DNA of 64,000 nt, taken from contig JANNZY010000176.1 of assembly GCA_031410915.1 (NCBI GenBank), positions 13,460-77,459 of the forward strand, in the 5' to 3' direction. The stretch comes from WLMZ01 sp031410915 (lineage in GTDB: Bacteria > Actinomycetota > Acidimicrobiia > Acidimicrobiales > Ilumatobacteraceae). This document shows positions 10,131 through 19,647 of the stretch, piece after piece (position 1 is the first letter of the stretch; the number at the start of each line of letters is the position of its first letter). The notes beneath the pieces are model-generated. The model was given only the letters and a program-made list of their open reading frames with translations, was not told the DNA's origin and did not search any database. Both the position numbers and the translations under genes were made by a program.

Positions 10131-10583
10131 TCAGCGGTGCCAGCCGGGCCCGGCCGTGACCCGGGTGTGGCCCCACGACAACTCGCCTCCGCAATGGCTG
10201 CAGACCACCTTGGGGTCAGTGTCGTGACCGCAGTCGGTGTGGGTCACGATCATCGGCTTGCCATCGGGTGATGCCCATTGATCACCCCAGGCCATCAGAG
10301 CCAGCAGCACCGGCAACAGGTCCTTGCCCTTCGCCGTGGCGCGGTACTCGAAGCGCTCCGGATTGTCCTGGTACTTCGACTTCTCGACGATGCCGTGTTC
10401 GACGAGCGTGTTGAGTCGATCGGACAACACGTTGCGGGCGATGCCGAGATCGGACTGGATCGCTTCGAAGCGGCGCTGCCCGAACGAGATATTGCGCACC
10501 ACGAGCAGAGTCCACCACTCGCCGACGATCTCGAGCGTCTGCGCGATAGAACACGGCAGATGCGACACGCTGCTGCGCTTCAC
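10131..10583 (-). CDS. HxlR-family winged-helix transcriptional regulator
   Basis: A 150-residue regulator. The HxlR winged helix is clear: PCSIAQTLEIVGEWWTLLVV, then RFEAIQSDLGIARNVLSDRL as the recognition helix, then the wing FEYRATAKGKDLLPVLLAL. Four cysteine/histidine positions at the C-terminus (HTDCGH...VCSHCGG) could form a zinc site. GTG 10583 is chosen because TAGGGT sits 7 bases upstream as a -10 box; GTG 10592 would lie inside that promoter. It is divergent from the metallopeptidase gene, whose start is 33 bp away. Confidence 0.87.
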   Translation of the reverse strand: MKRSSVSHLPCSIAQTLEIVGEWWTLLVVRNISFGQRRFEAIQSDLGIARNVLSDRLNTLVEHGIVEKSKYQDNPERFEYRATAKGKDLLPVLLALMAWGDQWASPDGKPMIVTHTDCGHDTDPKVVCSHCGGELSWGHTRVTAGPGWHR

Positions 10584-10616
10584 GACGATCACCCTAATGC
10601 CAGCAGTGGCGCTGCG

Positions 10617-12845
10617 ATGCGGTGCCTGGCCGGCCGGCTCGTGGTCGCAGTGCTCGTGCTCGTCACGTCGGCGATCGCGCTCACGTCCGTCGCTGTCGGG
10701 CCGGCAGCTGCGGACGGTGGGCTCTCGGTCTCCAGCACCTACACCTATGCGATCGATCCCGCAGCCAACGTCGTGCACGTGACCGCGGACATGACGTTCG
10801 TCAACACCAAGCCGAACCGCGTCGTCGGCAACATCATCAACAAGACGTACTTCACCGGGTTCACGCTCCCGGTGCCGGTGGAAGCCATTGGCACTGCGGG
10901 CACGCAGAACGGATCGCCGATCACGGTGCGACCCGAGTTCGTCCCGGACACGACCGCGTACTTCGTGCTGAACATCGACTTCGCCCGCAACCTCTTCTAC
11001 CAACAATCGGCACACGTGCTCGTCACCTACGACATCATCGGCCACGAGCCACGCAACGAGGCGATCACTCGCGTCAACGGAGCCTACGCAGCGTTCGACG
11101 CGTTCGGCATCGGCGATGCCGGACAGGTCACGGTGCGCGTCGCGGTCCCCGCGGGCTACCTCGTCGACACGTTCGGCGACGACGCGGTCGTGACCGACGA
11201 GAACGGCACCACCGTCTACACGGCCACCGCCATCGACGAGCCCGACCAGTTCGACATCTTCGTCTCGGCCCGCAACGACGATGCACTCACCACCGACACC
11301 GTCACACAGGGGTCGAGCGAGTTCGTGGTGCGGGCCTGGCCGGGTGACGACGACTGGAAGGCGTTCGTCGAACGCCACATCACCGAGGGCGTACCCGCAT
11401 TGGAGTCGCTCGTCGGCCAGCCCTGGCCGGTGACGGGTTCGGTCGAGATCCGTGAGGCGGTCACCCCCTACCTCTACGGCTACGCCGGCTGGTTCAACCC
11501 GACGAGCCGCGAACTGGAGATGGGCGAGGACCTCGAACCGCAGACCATCGTGCACGAGTTGTCGCACGCCTGGTTCAACGACGACTGGTTCGACGAGCGC
11601 TGGATGAGCGAGGGGTTCGCGCAGGAGTACTCCGGATTGGCCAACGAGGCGCTCGGCGAGGCCGCTGTCGAGCCGTTGGATGTCGACATGTCGGCAGCGG
11701 GCGCGCTCCAGCTGTCGACGTGGGGCGATGTCGACCTTGCGGACGGCGCCGACGACACCGAGACCTTCGGCTACAACGCTTCGTGGAGCGTGGTCGACGA
11801 TCTCGTCGACGAGATCGGTGTGGACGGGATGCGTACGGTGCTCACCGCGATCGCAACGCAGGAGATGTCCTACCAGGGCGACGTCACGGCCGAGCGCGAC
11901 ACACACCCGCTGCGCGACTGGCGGCGCCTGTTGGACCTGGTCCAGGCCCAGGGTGGCGACGGCGCAGCAGAGTTGCTGACCACGTACGTTCTGACGACCG
12001 AGCAAGCCGGGCAACTGCCCAGTCGCGACGACGCCCGCGAGGCCTACGACGCGCTCGTCGCGGCCGGCGGCGAGTGGGCCCCGCCGGTCGGGTTGCGCGA
12101 CGACATGTCGGACTGGTCCTTCGACGCCGCGACCACATTCATTGAGCAAGCCGAGCAGGTGCTGACCGCGCGCGACCACGTGATCACCACGCTCGAGCCG
12201 TTGGGCATGCATCTCGATCCAGCGATCGAGGTGTCCTACGAGCACGCGGTCGCCGACCTCGACGACGTGTCCTCCGACATCGCGTCGGTCGGCACGGCCG
12301 CCGATCAACTGGTGGCCACCCGTGAAACTCTCGACACCCGCCTCGCCGATCTCGGCACGAAGGCGCAGCCGGCGTTGGACGGCATCGCCGTCCCGGACCC
12401 GGTCGACATCGCTGCCGGGCAGTCGTCGGTCGAGCGCCTGATCGCCGCTGCGGACCGCGTCATCGCGGCGCGCGACATCGAAGCCGCCGATCGCGACTTC
12501 TACGAGCGCGTCGGCCTCTACGGCGACGACGTGTCATCCACAGTGAACGCCGCGATCGACGCGATCGCCGCCGGCGACGTGACCACCGCCGAGGCCAAGG
12601 CCACCGAGGTCGAAACCGCGATCGAGGCCAGCAACGGTGTCGGCCGCAGTCGTGTCCTTCGCGCGAGCCTGGCAGCAACCGGAATCGTGGTCCTGTTGGT
12701 GCTGCTGGTCATCCTGCTCGTGCGTCGTCTCCGCCGTCACCGCCGACAGGACGAGGCGATCGAGCCCACCAAGGTGATCGAGCCCGGCGAGGCACCGGAC
12801 GCAGCGGACATCAGCGACGAGGAGCTGTCCGCGGGTACCCTCTGA
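10617..12845 (+). CDS. Membrane-anchored extracellular gluzincin-type metallopeptidase
   Basis: 742 residues. A signal peptide (residues 1-30, LVVAVLVLVTSAIALTSVAVG) is followed by an M1-like N-terminal beta domain, then the zinc site HELSH at about 313-317 with a glutamate in WMSEGFAQEY about 15 residues later. Classical M1 aminopeptidases have 18 residues between HExxH and the third ligand; here there are 14. A C-terminal helical region (about 550-680, likely coiled coil) ends in a transmembrane helix (GIVVLLVLLVILLVRRLRR) and a short acidic cytoplasmic tail. It is therefore a type I membrane protease facing outward. The substrate is unknown. Confidence 0.8.
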   Translation: MRCLAGRLVVAVLVLVTSAIALTSVAVGPAAADGGLSVSSTYTYAIDPAANVVHVTADMTFVNTKPNRVVGNIINKTYFTGFTLPVPVEAIGTAGTQNGSPITVRPEFVPDTTAYFVLNIDFARNLFYQQSAHVLVTYDIIGHEPRNEAITRVNGAYAAFDAFGIGDAGQVTVRVAVPAGYLVDTFGDDAVVTDENGTTVYTATAIDEPDQFDIFVSARNDDALTTDTVTQGSSEFVVRAWPGDDDWKAFVERHITEGVPALESLVGQPWPVTGSVEIREAVTPYLYGYAGWFNPTSRELEMGEDLEPQTIVHELSHAWFNDDWFDERWMSEGFAQEYSGLANEALGEAAVEPLDVDMSAAGALQLSTWGDVDLADGADDTETFGYNASWSVVDDLVDEIGVDGMRTVLTAIATQEMSYQGDVTAERDTHPLRDWRRLLDLVQAQGGDGAAELLTTYVLTTEQAGQLPSRDDAREAYDALVAAGGEWAPPVGLRDDMSDWSFDAATTFIEQAEQVLTARDHVITTLEPLGMHLDPAIEVSYEHAVADLDDVSSDIASVGTAADQLVATRETLDTRLADLGTKAQPALDGIAVPDPVDIAAGQSSVERLIAAADRVIAARDIEAADRDFYERVGLYGDDVSSTVNAAIDAIAAGDVTTAEAKATEVETAIEASNGVGRSRVLRASLAATGIVVLLVLLVILLVRRLRRHRRQDEAIEPTKVIEPGEAPDAADISDEELSAGTL

Positions 12846-12850
12846 CGCCT

Positions 12851-14182
12851 ATGTCAAAGGTGCTCACGTCCCTGCCCACCGGTGAACGGGTGGGCATTGC
12901 ATTCTCGGGTGGACTCGACACGTCGGCGGCGGTCGCGTGGATGCGCGAGAAGGGCGCGCTCCCCTGCGCCTACACCGCCGACCTCGGCCAGGCCGACGAG
13001 GCCGATCTGCCCGGCGTGCCCGATCGGGCCAAGCAGTACGGCGCCGAGCTGGCCCGCATCGTCGACTGCCGCACCGAACTCGTGCACGAGGGTCTGGTCG
13101 CGCTGCAGTGTGGCGCGTTCCACATCACCACCGCGGGCAAGACCTACTTCAACACCACCCCGCTCGGGCGAGCCGTCACCGGCACGCTGCTCGTGCGCGC
13201 GATGCAGACCGACGGCGTCGACATCTGGGGCGACGGCAGCACGTACAAGGGCAACGACATCGAGCGCTTCTATCGCTACGGCCTGCTCGTCAACCCGAAC
13301 CTGCGGATCTACAAGCCGTGGCTCGACGAAGCGTTCGTCGGCGAGCTCGGCGGCCGGGCCGAGATGAGCGAGTACCTGCTGCAGAGGAAATTTCCTTATC
13401 GCGACAGCAAAGAGAAGGCGTACAGCACCGACGCCAACATCTGGGGCGCGACACACGAGGCCAAGCAACTCGAAGAGCTGTCGACCAGCATGGACATCGT
13501 CGATCCGATCATGGGCGTCGCGCACTACGACGAGTCGGTCAGCATTGCCAGCGAGGTCGTCACGATCCGCTTCGAAGAGGGCTGGCCGGTGGCGTTGAAC
13601 GGCGAGACGTTCGACTCGCAGGTCGACCTCGTGCTGGCCGCGAACACGATCGGCGGCCGCCACGGTCTGGGGATGAGCGACCAGATCGAGAACCGCATCA
13701 TCGAGGCCAAGAGCCGCGGCATCTACGAGGCCCCCGGTCTGGCGTTGCTGCACATCGGCTACGAGCGCCTCGTCACCGCGATCCACAACGAGGGCACCCA
13801 GGAGAACTACCGCACGATGGGTCGTCGTCTCGGCCGTCTGCTCTACGAGGGTCGCTGGTTCGACCCGCAGAGCCTGATGTTGCGCGAAGCGCTGTTGCGC
13901 TGGGTCGGCGCGGCCGTCACCGGCGAGGTCACCGTGCGGCTGCGTCGTGGCGACGACTACAGCATCCTCGACACCACCGGGCCAGACCTGACCTACTCAC
14001 CGGAGCGGTTGAGCATGGAGCGCGTCGAGGACGCGCCGTTCGGGCCGCTGGACCGCATCGGCCAGCTGACGATGCGCAACCTCGACATCGAAGACACCCG
14101 CGCCAAGCTGGACGTGTACCGCAACGTCGGCACGCTTGGTGCCGGCGGACTGCTCGAGCTGGAAGGCCACAGCGAGAGCTGA
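12851..14182 (+). CDS. argG: Argininosuccinate synthase
   Basis: A 443-residue enzyme joining citrulline and aspartate with ATP in arginine synthesis. The PP-loop is AFSGGLDTSA (residues 17-26). Further family blocks are DIWGDGSTYKGNDIERFYRY and the region RKFPYRDSKEKAYSTDANIWG. The length and sequence pattern fit the longer E. coli type ArgG rather than the ~400-residue type common in Actinobacteria. No other arg genes are nearby. TACCCT ends 9 bases before ATG, inside the preceding gene, so it may have its own leaderless promoter. Confidence 0.96.
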   Translation: MSKVLTSLPTGERVGIAFSGGLDTSAAVAWMREKGALPCAYTADLGQADEADLPGVPDRAKQYGAELARIVDCRTELVHEGLVALQCGAFHITTAGKTYFNTTPLGRAVTGTLLVRAMQTDGVDIWGDGSTYKGNDIERFYRYGLLVNPNLRIYKPWLDEAFVGELGGRAEMSEYLLQRKFPYRDSKEKAYSTDANIWGATHEAKQLEELSTSMDIVDPIMGVAHYDESVSIASEVVTIRFEEGWPVALNGETFDSQVDLVLAANTIGGRHGLGMSDQIENRIIEAKSRGIYEAPGLALLHIGYERLVTAIHNEGTQENYRTMGRRLGRLLYEGRWFDPQSLMLREALLRWVGAAVTGEVTVRLRRGDDYSILDTTGPDLTYSPERLSMERVEDAPFGPLDRIGQLTMRNLDIEDTRAKLDVYRNVGTLGAGGLLELEGHSES

Positions 14183-14183
14183 T

Positions 14184-15278
14184 TCAGCGCCGCTGCAACC
14201 GGCGCAGGATGCCGGTGACGAGGTCGGCGCGCTCGGACATCGACGCGACCTCGAGCCATTCGTGATCGGCATGCGCGCCACCGCCGACAGCGCCGAGACC
14301 GTCGAGTGTGGCGACGCCGATGGCCGCGGTGAAGTTGCCGTCCGAGCCCCCACCGACCGCGACGCCGGCGACATCGTCCATGCCGATCTCCTTGCCGACC
14401 TCGACTGCGATCGGGAAGAGCCACTCGCTGGCCGATGCCGGCATCGGCGGGCGGCCAATGCCGCCGCTGACTTCGAGCGTTGCGTTCGGTACCTGCGGGG
14501 TGAGCCCGGCCATTGCGGCTTCGAGGCGCTCCTTCTCGCCCGCCGCCTCGACCCGCACGTCGATCAGCACCTGGGCGTGGGCGGGCACGACGTTGTCGGT
14601 CGTGCCGATGCGAGCCACGGTCGGTGTGACCGTGGTGCCGACCTCGGGGCGGGCGAACGTCGCGATCGCGAGCACCTGGTGCGCCGCTTCGATCAACGCA
14701 TTGACGCCCTTCTCCGGTTCGAGGCCGGCATGCGCGGCCTTGCCGTGGACGACGAGCTCGAACGTGCCGACGCCTTTGCGGGCCGTCTTCAGCGCGCCGC
14801 CGTCGGCACTCGGCTCGAGCACCAGCACTGCTCCGCACGCGAGGGCGCGTTGCTCGATCAGACCTTGCGAGGCCTTCGACCCGACTTCCTCGTCCGGGGT
14901 GAACAGCAACTCGATGCCGGCGCGATCGTCCAGCGCGGCGACGGCATGGATCGATTGCACGATGCCGCCCTTCATGTCGAACACGCCTGGGCCGGTGGCC
15001 TTGCCGTCGGCGACGGTGAATGGGCGGGCCGCCAGCGAGCCGAGTGGGAACACGGTGTCGTGATGGCCGACGACGAGCGCTCTCGGATCCCCGCCGCCCG
15101 ACCAGTGCACCATCGGGCCGGCAACCGTGTCGATCACCGCGGCCGCGCTGCCGAGACGCTGCTCGATCACTCTGGCCACGGCCGCTGCCGACGCAGCCAA
15201 CGCTTCGACGTCTCGCGAGGGCGACTCCACGTTCACGAGGGTCGCCAGGTCGTCGAGCATCGCGTTCAGATCAGCCAC
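14184..15278 (-). CDS. M20-family zinc peptidase (carboxypeptidase G2-like)
   Basis: 364 residues. It shows the M20 metal sites: GHHDTVFP (H72/H73, D74), FDMKGG (D101) and TPDEEVGS (general base E130, E131). The dimerisation/lid domain follows (VVHGKAAHAGLEPEKGVNA), and the final GGAHADHEW histidine is at the C-terminus. It hydrolyses an amide or peptide bond with a C-terminal acidic residue if it follows CPG2; the substrate is not certain. The start is set at GTG 15278, with ATG 15260 as an alternative. It converges with argG (1 bp apart). Confidence 0.88.
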   Translation of the reverse strand: MADLNAMLDDLATLVNVESPSRDVEALAASAAAVARVIEQRLGSAAAVIDTVAGPMVHWSGGGDPRALVVGHHDTVFPLGSLAARPFTVADGKATGPGVFDMKGGIVQSIHAVAALDDRAGIELLFTPDEEVGSKASQGLIEQRALACGAVLVLEPSADGGALKTARKGVGTFELVVHGKAAHAGLEPEKGVNALIEAAHQVLAIATFARPEVGTTVTPTVARIGTTDNVVPAHAQVLIDVRVEAAGEKERLEAAMAGLTPQVPNATLEVSGGIGRPPMPASASEWLFPIAVEVGKEIGMDDVAGVAVGGGSDGNFTAAIGVATLDGLGAVGGGAHADHEWLEVASMSERADLVTGILRRLQRR

Positions 15279-15311
15279 GGCTTCATTCTGCCCCTGCGCG
15301 AGACTCGATCC

Positions 15312-17639
15312 ATGCCCCGTGCCCGATCGTTCATCGCCGCGTCCATCGTTGTGTCGCTGCTTGCCGCGTCGTGCTCGGACGACAACAAGCAGTCGGACAC
15401 GACCGCGGCTCCGCCGAGCACGACGCCGGGCACGACGCCGGTCACCGAACCGGCGGCGACATCGGGCCCGGACACGGTGGTGGCTGCGGACACGAGCGCC
15501 GTCGACACCACGGTCGCTGCAGGACCGGCGACGTTCACTGTGCGCCCCGGCGTCAACCAACTCGCCGTACTCGACGCCGAGCCGGAGACCACGCTGCGCT
15601 TGACCCGCGACGACAGCACGTTCGTCGAGGGCGTCGCCGACGCGATGGGTTCCTACCTGTGGCGCAGTCTGCCCGCCGGCAAGTACGTCGTGCGCACGGC
15701 GACCGGCGAGGCGCAACAGAGCGACGAGGCCACCGTGCTGGACGAGGACGACATCCCGGATGCGTCGTTCTACAGCGAACAGCAGCTGCCGTCGCCCGGG
15801 TTCGGGTACATCACGACACGTGACGGCACGACGCTGAGCGCCAACGTGCTGTTGCCCGGTCCGGCGGACCAGGGCCCGTATCCGACCATCGTCGAGTACA
15901 GCGGTTACCAGCCGAGCGACCCGGGCAGCACGACGTTCGGTCAGTTGTTCAACGCGCTCGGCTACGCGTACGTCGGCGTCAACATGCGCGGCTCGGGGTG
16001 CAGCGGCGGCTCGTACCAGTTCTTCGAGCGAGCGCAGTCGATCGACGGTTACGACGTGATCGAGGCGGTGGCGGCGCAGCCGTGGGTGCTCGACCACCGC
16101 GTCGGGATGGGTGGCATCTCCTACCCCGGCATCAGCCAGCTCTTCGTGGCATCCACACAGCCGCCGAGCCTGGCCGCAATCACACCGCTCAGCGTGCTCG
16201 ACGACTCCTACCGCGCCACGGGCTACCCGGGTGGGATCTTGAACACGGGATTCGCCGCGCCGTTCGCGCAGGAGCGCTACGACGAGGCGAAGCCGTACGG
16301 CCAGGAGTGGACGACGGAGCGCGCCGACGCCGGCGACACGACGTGCGCGGACAACCAGAAGCTGCGCCTGCAGAACCCGGACTTCTTGGCGATGACCCGC
16401 GCCAACCCGTACTACGTGCCGGAGCTGGCCGACGTCTTGGCCCCGGCCACGTTCGTCGACACGATCGACGCCGCCGTGTTCCTGGCCGGCGCCTGGCAGG
16501 ACGAACAGACCGGCGGCCACTTCCCGGACATGCTCGACGACTTCACGACCGACCACCTCTACGTCGACCTCGTCAACGGGTTGCACACCGATTCGTTGAG
16601 CCCGACGATCTTCGCCCGGATGGTGGAGTTCCTCGACCTCTACGTCGCGCATCGCACACCGTCGCTTTCCGGCGCGAGAGCCGTCGCCAACGTGCTCGTG
16701 CCGCAGCTGTACGCGGTGGACGAGGTGACTGTTCCGGAGGACCGCTTCACCGGGATGAGCTACGAGGATGCGTTGGCCGCGTTCGAGGCCGAGCCACCGG
16801 TGCGGGTGCTGTTCGAGCAGGGTGACGGCGGTGCCGAGCCGGGCGCGCCGTACCCGCGGTTCACGGCGTCCTTTGCGTCGTGGCCGATCCCTGACGCCGA
16901 GACCACCACGTGGTTCCTGGCCGACCAGGGTGCATTGGTGTCGACGGTGCCGACCACCGCCGGCGAGGACACGTACACCGCGGACCCGTCGGCGCTGCCG
17001 AAGGCGTTCTATCCGGGCGGGCGCAGCAGCGACATCTGGCACGCTGACACGACCTATGACTGGGAGCCGATCCCGGACGGCACCGGCGTCGGCTACCTCA
17101 CGCAACCCTTGCGCAACGACACGGTCGTGGTCGGTACGGGTTCGGTCGATCTGTGGATCGAGTCGTCGGCGGCGGACACCGATCTCGAGGTCACGATCAG
17201 CGAGGTGCGTCCCGACGGCACGGAGATGTACGTGCAGAGTGGATGGTTGCGGGCATCGCATCGTGGCCTGGACGAGGCCGCGAGCACGGACATCAAGCCG
17301 GTGCAGACCCACGCCGAGGCCGATGCCGAGCCGCTGCCGGCGGGCGAGATGACGCCGGTGCGGATCGAGCTGTTCCCGTTCGCGTACGCGTTCCGGGCCG
17401 GCAACCAGATCCGCATCACCGTCGACGCACCGGGCAACAGCCGCCCGGTGTGGGAGTTCGAAACGATCAGCGACGGAGAGAGCGTCACCGTCGGCCACGG
17501 CGCCGATACGCCATCGGCGCTGGTGCTGCCCGTGGTGGCGAGCATGGCTGTGCCGGCCGGCGCTGCCCCGTGCGGATCGCTGCGCGGCCAGCCGTGCCGG
17601 ACCTATGACCCGTTGGTCAACGAGGTGCTTCCGATCTGA
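15312..17639 (+). CDS. CocE/NonD (X-Pro dipeptidyl-peptidase-like) lipoprotein hydrolase
   Basis: 775 residues. The signal peptide ends in the lipobox AASC (about residue 22). A Thr/Pro-rich linker follows to about residue 60, then the alpha/beta hydrolase core (FGYITTRDGTTLSANVLLPG). The nucleophile elbow is G-G-I-S-Y-P-G with Ser at about residue 270. The C-terminal jelly-roll of PepX_C type ends in GNQIRITVDAPGNSRPVWE. Members cleave esters or X-Pro peptides outside the cell; the specificity here is unknown. Confidence 0.88.
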   Translation: MPRARSFIAASIVVSLLAASCSDDNKQSDTTAAPPSTTPGTTPVTEPAATSGPDTVVAADTSAVDTTVAAGPATFTVRPGVNQLAVLDAEPETTLRLTRDDSTFVEGVADAMGSYLWRSLPAGKYVVRTATGEAQQSDEATVLDEDDIPDASFYSEQQLPSPGFGYITTRDGTTLSANVLLPGPADQGPYPTIVEYSGYQPSDPGSTTFGQLFNALGYAYVGVNMRGSGCSGGSYQFFERAQSIDGYDVIEAVAAQPWVLDHRVGMGGISYPGISQLFVASTQPPSLAAITPLSVLDDSYRATGYPGGILNTGFAAPFAQERYDEAKPYGQEWTTERADAGDTTCADNQKLRLQNPDFLAMTRANPYYVPELADVLAPATFVDTIDAAVFLAGAWQDEQTGGHFPDMLDDFTTDHLYVDLVNGLHTDSLSPTIFARMVEFLDLYVAHRTPSLSGARAVANVLVPQLYAVDEVTVPEDRFTGMSYEDALAAFEAEPPVRVLFEQGDGGAEPGAPYPRFTASFASWPIPDAETTTWFLADQGALVSTVPTTAGEDTYTADPSALPKAFYPGGRSSDIWHADTTYDWEPIPDGTGVGYLTQPLRNDTVVVGTGSVDLWIESSAADTDLEVTISEVRPDGTEMYVQSGWLRASHRGLDEAASTDIKPVQTHAEADAEPLPAGEMTPVRIELFPFAYAFRAGNQIRITVDAPGNSRPVWEFETISDGESVTVGHGADTPSALVLPVVASMAVPAGAAPCGSLRGQPCRTYDPLVNEVLPI

Positions 17640-17814
17640 TGATCATCGCCGTCAACTCGTGCGGCGACACGCCGAGCACGACGGACTCATCGGCGAGTTC
17701 GAACTCGTGCTCGCCCCGGTCGGCGTCCGATGAGGTGCGGGGAGAGATCGACCACGACTGCGAGGCGAGCCACGCGCCTTCGCCGAATGCACCGGAACAT
17801 CGGGCAGCGCGCAT
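17617..17814 (-). other. Possible small ORF in the gap before the XRE regulator (weak)
   Basis: The 181-bp gap 17640-17820 has no recognised gene. On the minus strand an open frame of 65 codons begins at ATG 17814 and runs 23 bp into the 3' end of the CocE-type gene. Its C-terminal half (FELADESVVLGVSPHELTAM) uses GC-rich third positions like real genes here, but it has no ribosome binding site, no promoter and no known family. It is listed so that the gap is described, not as a firm gene. Confidence 0.2.
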
Positions 17815-17820
17815 GCGAAC

Positions 17821-18648
17821 ATGGTCTCCATGGACCGGCGCGCCGAACTCGGGGAGTTCCTGCGGGCCCGGCGAGAGGCGATGCGGCCCGGCGATGTCGG
17901 GCTCCCGACGGGCGGGCGGCGGCGAACCCCCGGCCTGCGCCGGGAGGAGGTCGCGCTGCTCGCCGGTGTGTCGGTGACGTGGTACACGTGGCTCGAACAG
18001 GGACGGCGGATCAATGCCTCGCGCGACGTGCTGCTCGCGTTGGCTCGCACGTTGAAGCTCGACGACGCCGGCCGCAACCACCTGCTGATGCTCGCCAGCG
18101 GCGAGACGTTCGAGAAGGTCGAGCGGATCCTCGAAGCGCCCGATGCGATCATCCGTCTGATCACGTCGATGGAGCCGGCCCCCGCCTACGTGCTCGGGCC
18201 GCGGTGGGAGATCGTCGCGTGGAACTCGGCCGAGGAGCGGCTGTACACGATGCTGCCCCGTCTCGCCGACGAGGAGCGCAACCTGCTGTGGGTCATGTTC
18301 TGCGAGCCGGCAGCACGCTCGCTGATCGGTGGCTGGACGGACCGGGCGCGCAGCACGCTGGCGGAGTTCCGCGCCGGCACGACACTGCTGTTCGACGACC
18401 CGGACATGATCGCGCTGACCGACCGCATCGCCGCCTGCAGCCCGGAGTTCGCCGAGTGGTGGCCGCTGCACGACGTGGCGGCGTTCCAGACCCGGTTGCG
18501 CCGCTATCACCATCCCCGCGCGGGTGATCTCGTCTTCGAGTACCAGCAGCTGATCCCGTCCGAGTGGCCGCACCTGCGGGTGATCTGCCAGCTGCCGCTC
18601 CCCGGCGACGACAGCGCGCAACGCCTCAATGCTTGGAGAGATATCTAG
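17821..18648 (+). CDS. XRE-family regulator with MmyB-like ligand-binding domain
   Basis: 275 residues. An N-terminal helix-turn-helix (RRTPGLRREEVALLAGVSVT, with WYTWLEQGR as recognition region) is followed by a C-terminal PAS-like MmyB domain (AYVLGPRWEIVAWNSAEERL) that in this family binds a fatty-acid-like ligand. ATG 17830 (MDRRAELGEFL) is an equally good start and matches how relatives usually begin. The neighbours upstream are hydrolases and downstream is the acyl-CoA/LLM cluster, but the next gene has its own promoter. Confidence 0.88.
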   Translation: MVSMDRRAELGEFLRARREAMRPGDVGLPTGGRRRTPGLRREEVALLAGVSVTWYTWLEQGRRINASRDVLLALARTLKLDDAGRNHLLMLASGETFEKVERILEAPDAIIRLITSMEPAPAYVLGPRWEIVAWNSAEERLYTMLPRLADEERNLLWVMFCEPAARSLIGGWTDRARSTLAEFRAGTTLLFDDPDMIALTDRIAACSPEFAEWWPLHDVAAFQTRLRRYHHPRAGDLVFEYQQLIPSEWPHLRVICQLPLPGDDSAQRLNAWRDI

Positions 18649-18670
18649 GACTGTCTCACAATCCGCGTTT

Positions 18671-18699
18671 CTGACGCACCGTCAGATTTCAGCTACTGT
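18671..18699 (+). promoter_or_regulatory. Palindromic operator (copy 1) and leaderless promoter
   Basis: CTGACG-CAC-CGTCAG (18671-18685) is a perfect 6-3-6 palindrome. Eight bases further, TACTGT (18694-18699) is a -10 box lying 6 bases before ATG 18706, so the operator covers the -35 zone. The same palindrome, with the same 8-base gap to a -10-like box, precedes the gene at 25179; a third copy lies at 31520-31534. Geometry and position suit a TetR-type repressor, which is not identified. Confidence 0.75.
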
Positions 18700-18705
18700 C
18701 GCCGT

Positions 18706-19620
18706 ATGATCGAGATCCCGCAGGGGGCGCGGGTGTACGGCATGCAGTTGCCGATCCAGGCCCAGAGCGCGTACTTCGTTGCCGATTGGGAGCGCGAGGC
18801 CGGGCCGTCCGAACTTGCTCGCATCGCGCAGACCGCGGACGACACCGGCTTCTTCTACATCGGTGTGTGCGACCACGTCGCGCTGCCGGAATCCGTTGTC
18901 GGCGGTATGGGGACCCACTGGCAGGAGCCGATTGGCACGCTGTCGTGGCTCGCCGCGCTCACGACTCGGACCGGTCTGCTGACTCATGTCTACGTCTTGC
19001 CCTATCGCCATCCGCTGATGGCTGCGAAGCAGTTCTCCAACCTCGACTTCCTGTCGCGCGGGCGGGCTCTCGCAGGCATCGGCGCGGGGCACGTCGAGGC
19101 CGAGTTCGATCACCTCGGTGTCGACTTCCACCGCCGCGGCAAAGCGGTCGACGCAGCCTTGCCGGTCTTCACCGCGGCGTTGGAGAACGAGTTCGTCGAC
19201 GGCTTCGGGTCATTGCCGCGGCCCGTCCAGTCACCGCGACCGCCACTGTGGATCGCCGGATCCAGCGCCCCCGCCATCGCCCGCGCGGCCCGCTTTGGTG
19301 ATGGCTGGCTGCCGCAGGGTCCGAGCAACCAGGACATGGTCGACTCGCTGCAGCGCCAGCGCGAGACGGCGGGGCGAGCCGAACGGCCGATGATGATCGG
19401 CCACATCACGCCGTTCCTGTACATCGGCGATCCAGGCTGGGACGTCGGCGGTGGCGCCATCACCGGCTCGCCCGTCGCGATTGCCGAGCAGATCCTGGCC
19501 GGCACTGCGACCGGCGTGAACCAGCTGCAGGTGCGCTTCAAGGCGCGCACCTGCGACGAGCTGTGCGAGCAGATGATCACGTTTGCGAACGACGTCGCGC
19601 CGCTGCTCACCACGATCTGA
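18706..19620 (+). CDS. LLM-class flavin/F420-dependent oxidoreductase
   Basis: A 304-residue luciferase-like TIM-barrel enzyme of the F420-dependent type common in Actinobacteria. Typical blocks are TADDTGFFYIGVCDHVALPE near the N-terminus, LSRGRALAGIGAGHVEAEF, and PPLWIAGSSAPAIARAARF with GDGWLPQG in the barrel. It would catalyse a hydride-transfer or oxygenation step on a lipophilic substrate; the exact step cannot be told. It is the first gene of a set with the AttH-like and CaiB-type genes and lies behind operator copy 1. Confidence 0.88.
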   Translation: MIEIPQGARVYGMQLPIQAQSAYFVADWEREAGPSELARIAQTADDTGFFYIGVCDHVALPESVVGGMGTHWQEPIGTLSWLAALTTRTGLLTHVYVLPYRHPLMAAKQFSNLDFLSRGRALAGIGAGHVEAEFDHLGVDFHRRGKAVDAALPVFTAALENEFVDGFGSLPRPVQSPRPPLWIAGSSAPAIARAARFGDGWLPQGPSNQDMVDSLQRQRETAGRAERPMMIGHITPFLYIGDPGWDVGGGAITGSPVAIAEQILAGTATGVNQLQVRFKARTCDELCEQMITFANDVAPLLTTI

Positions 19621-19647
19621 ACTCGATCTGAACGGAGAACCCCTCGG

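Noticed and set aside
14184..17498. A 1104-codon minus-strand frame running through the CocE-type hydrolase and into the M20 peptidase
   Set aside because: Only the part after GTG 15278 resembles a protein family. The upstream part is antisense to the lipoprotein hydrolase and is rich in Arg/Val/Asp, typical of shadow frames.
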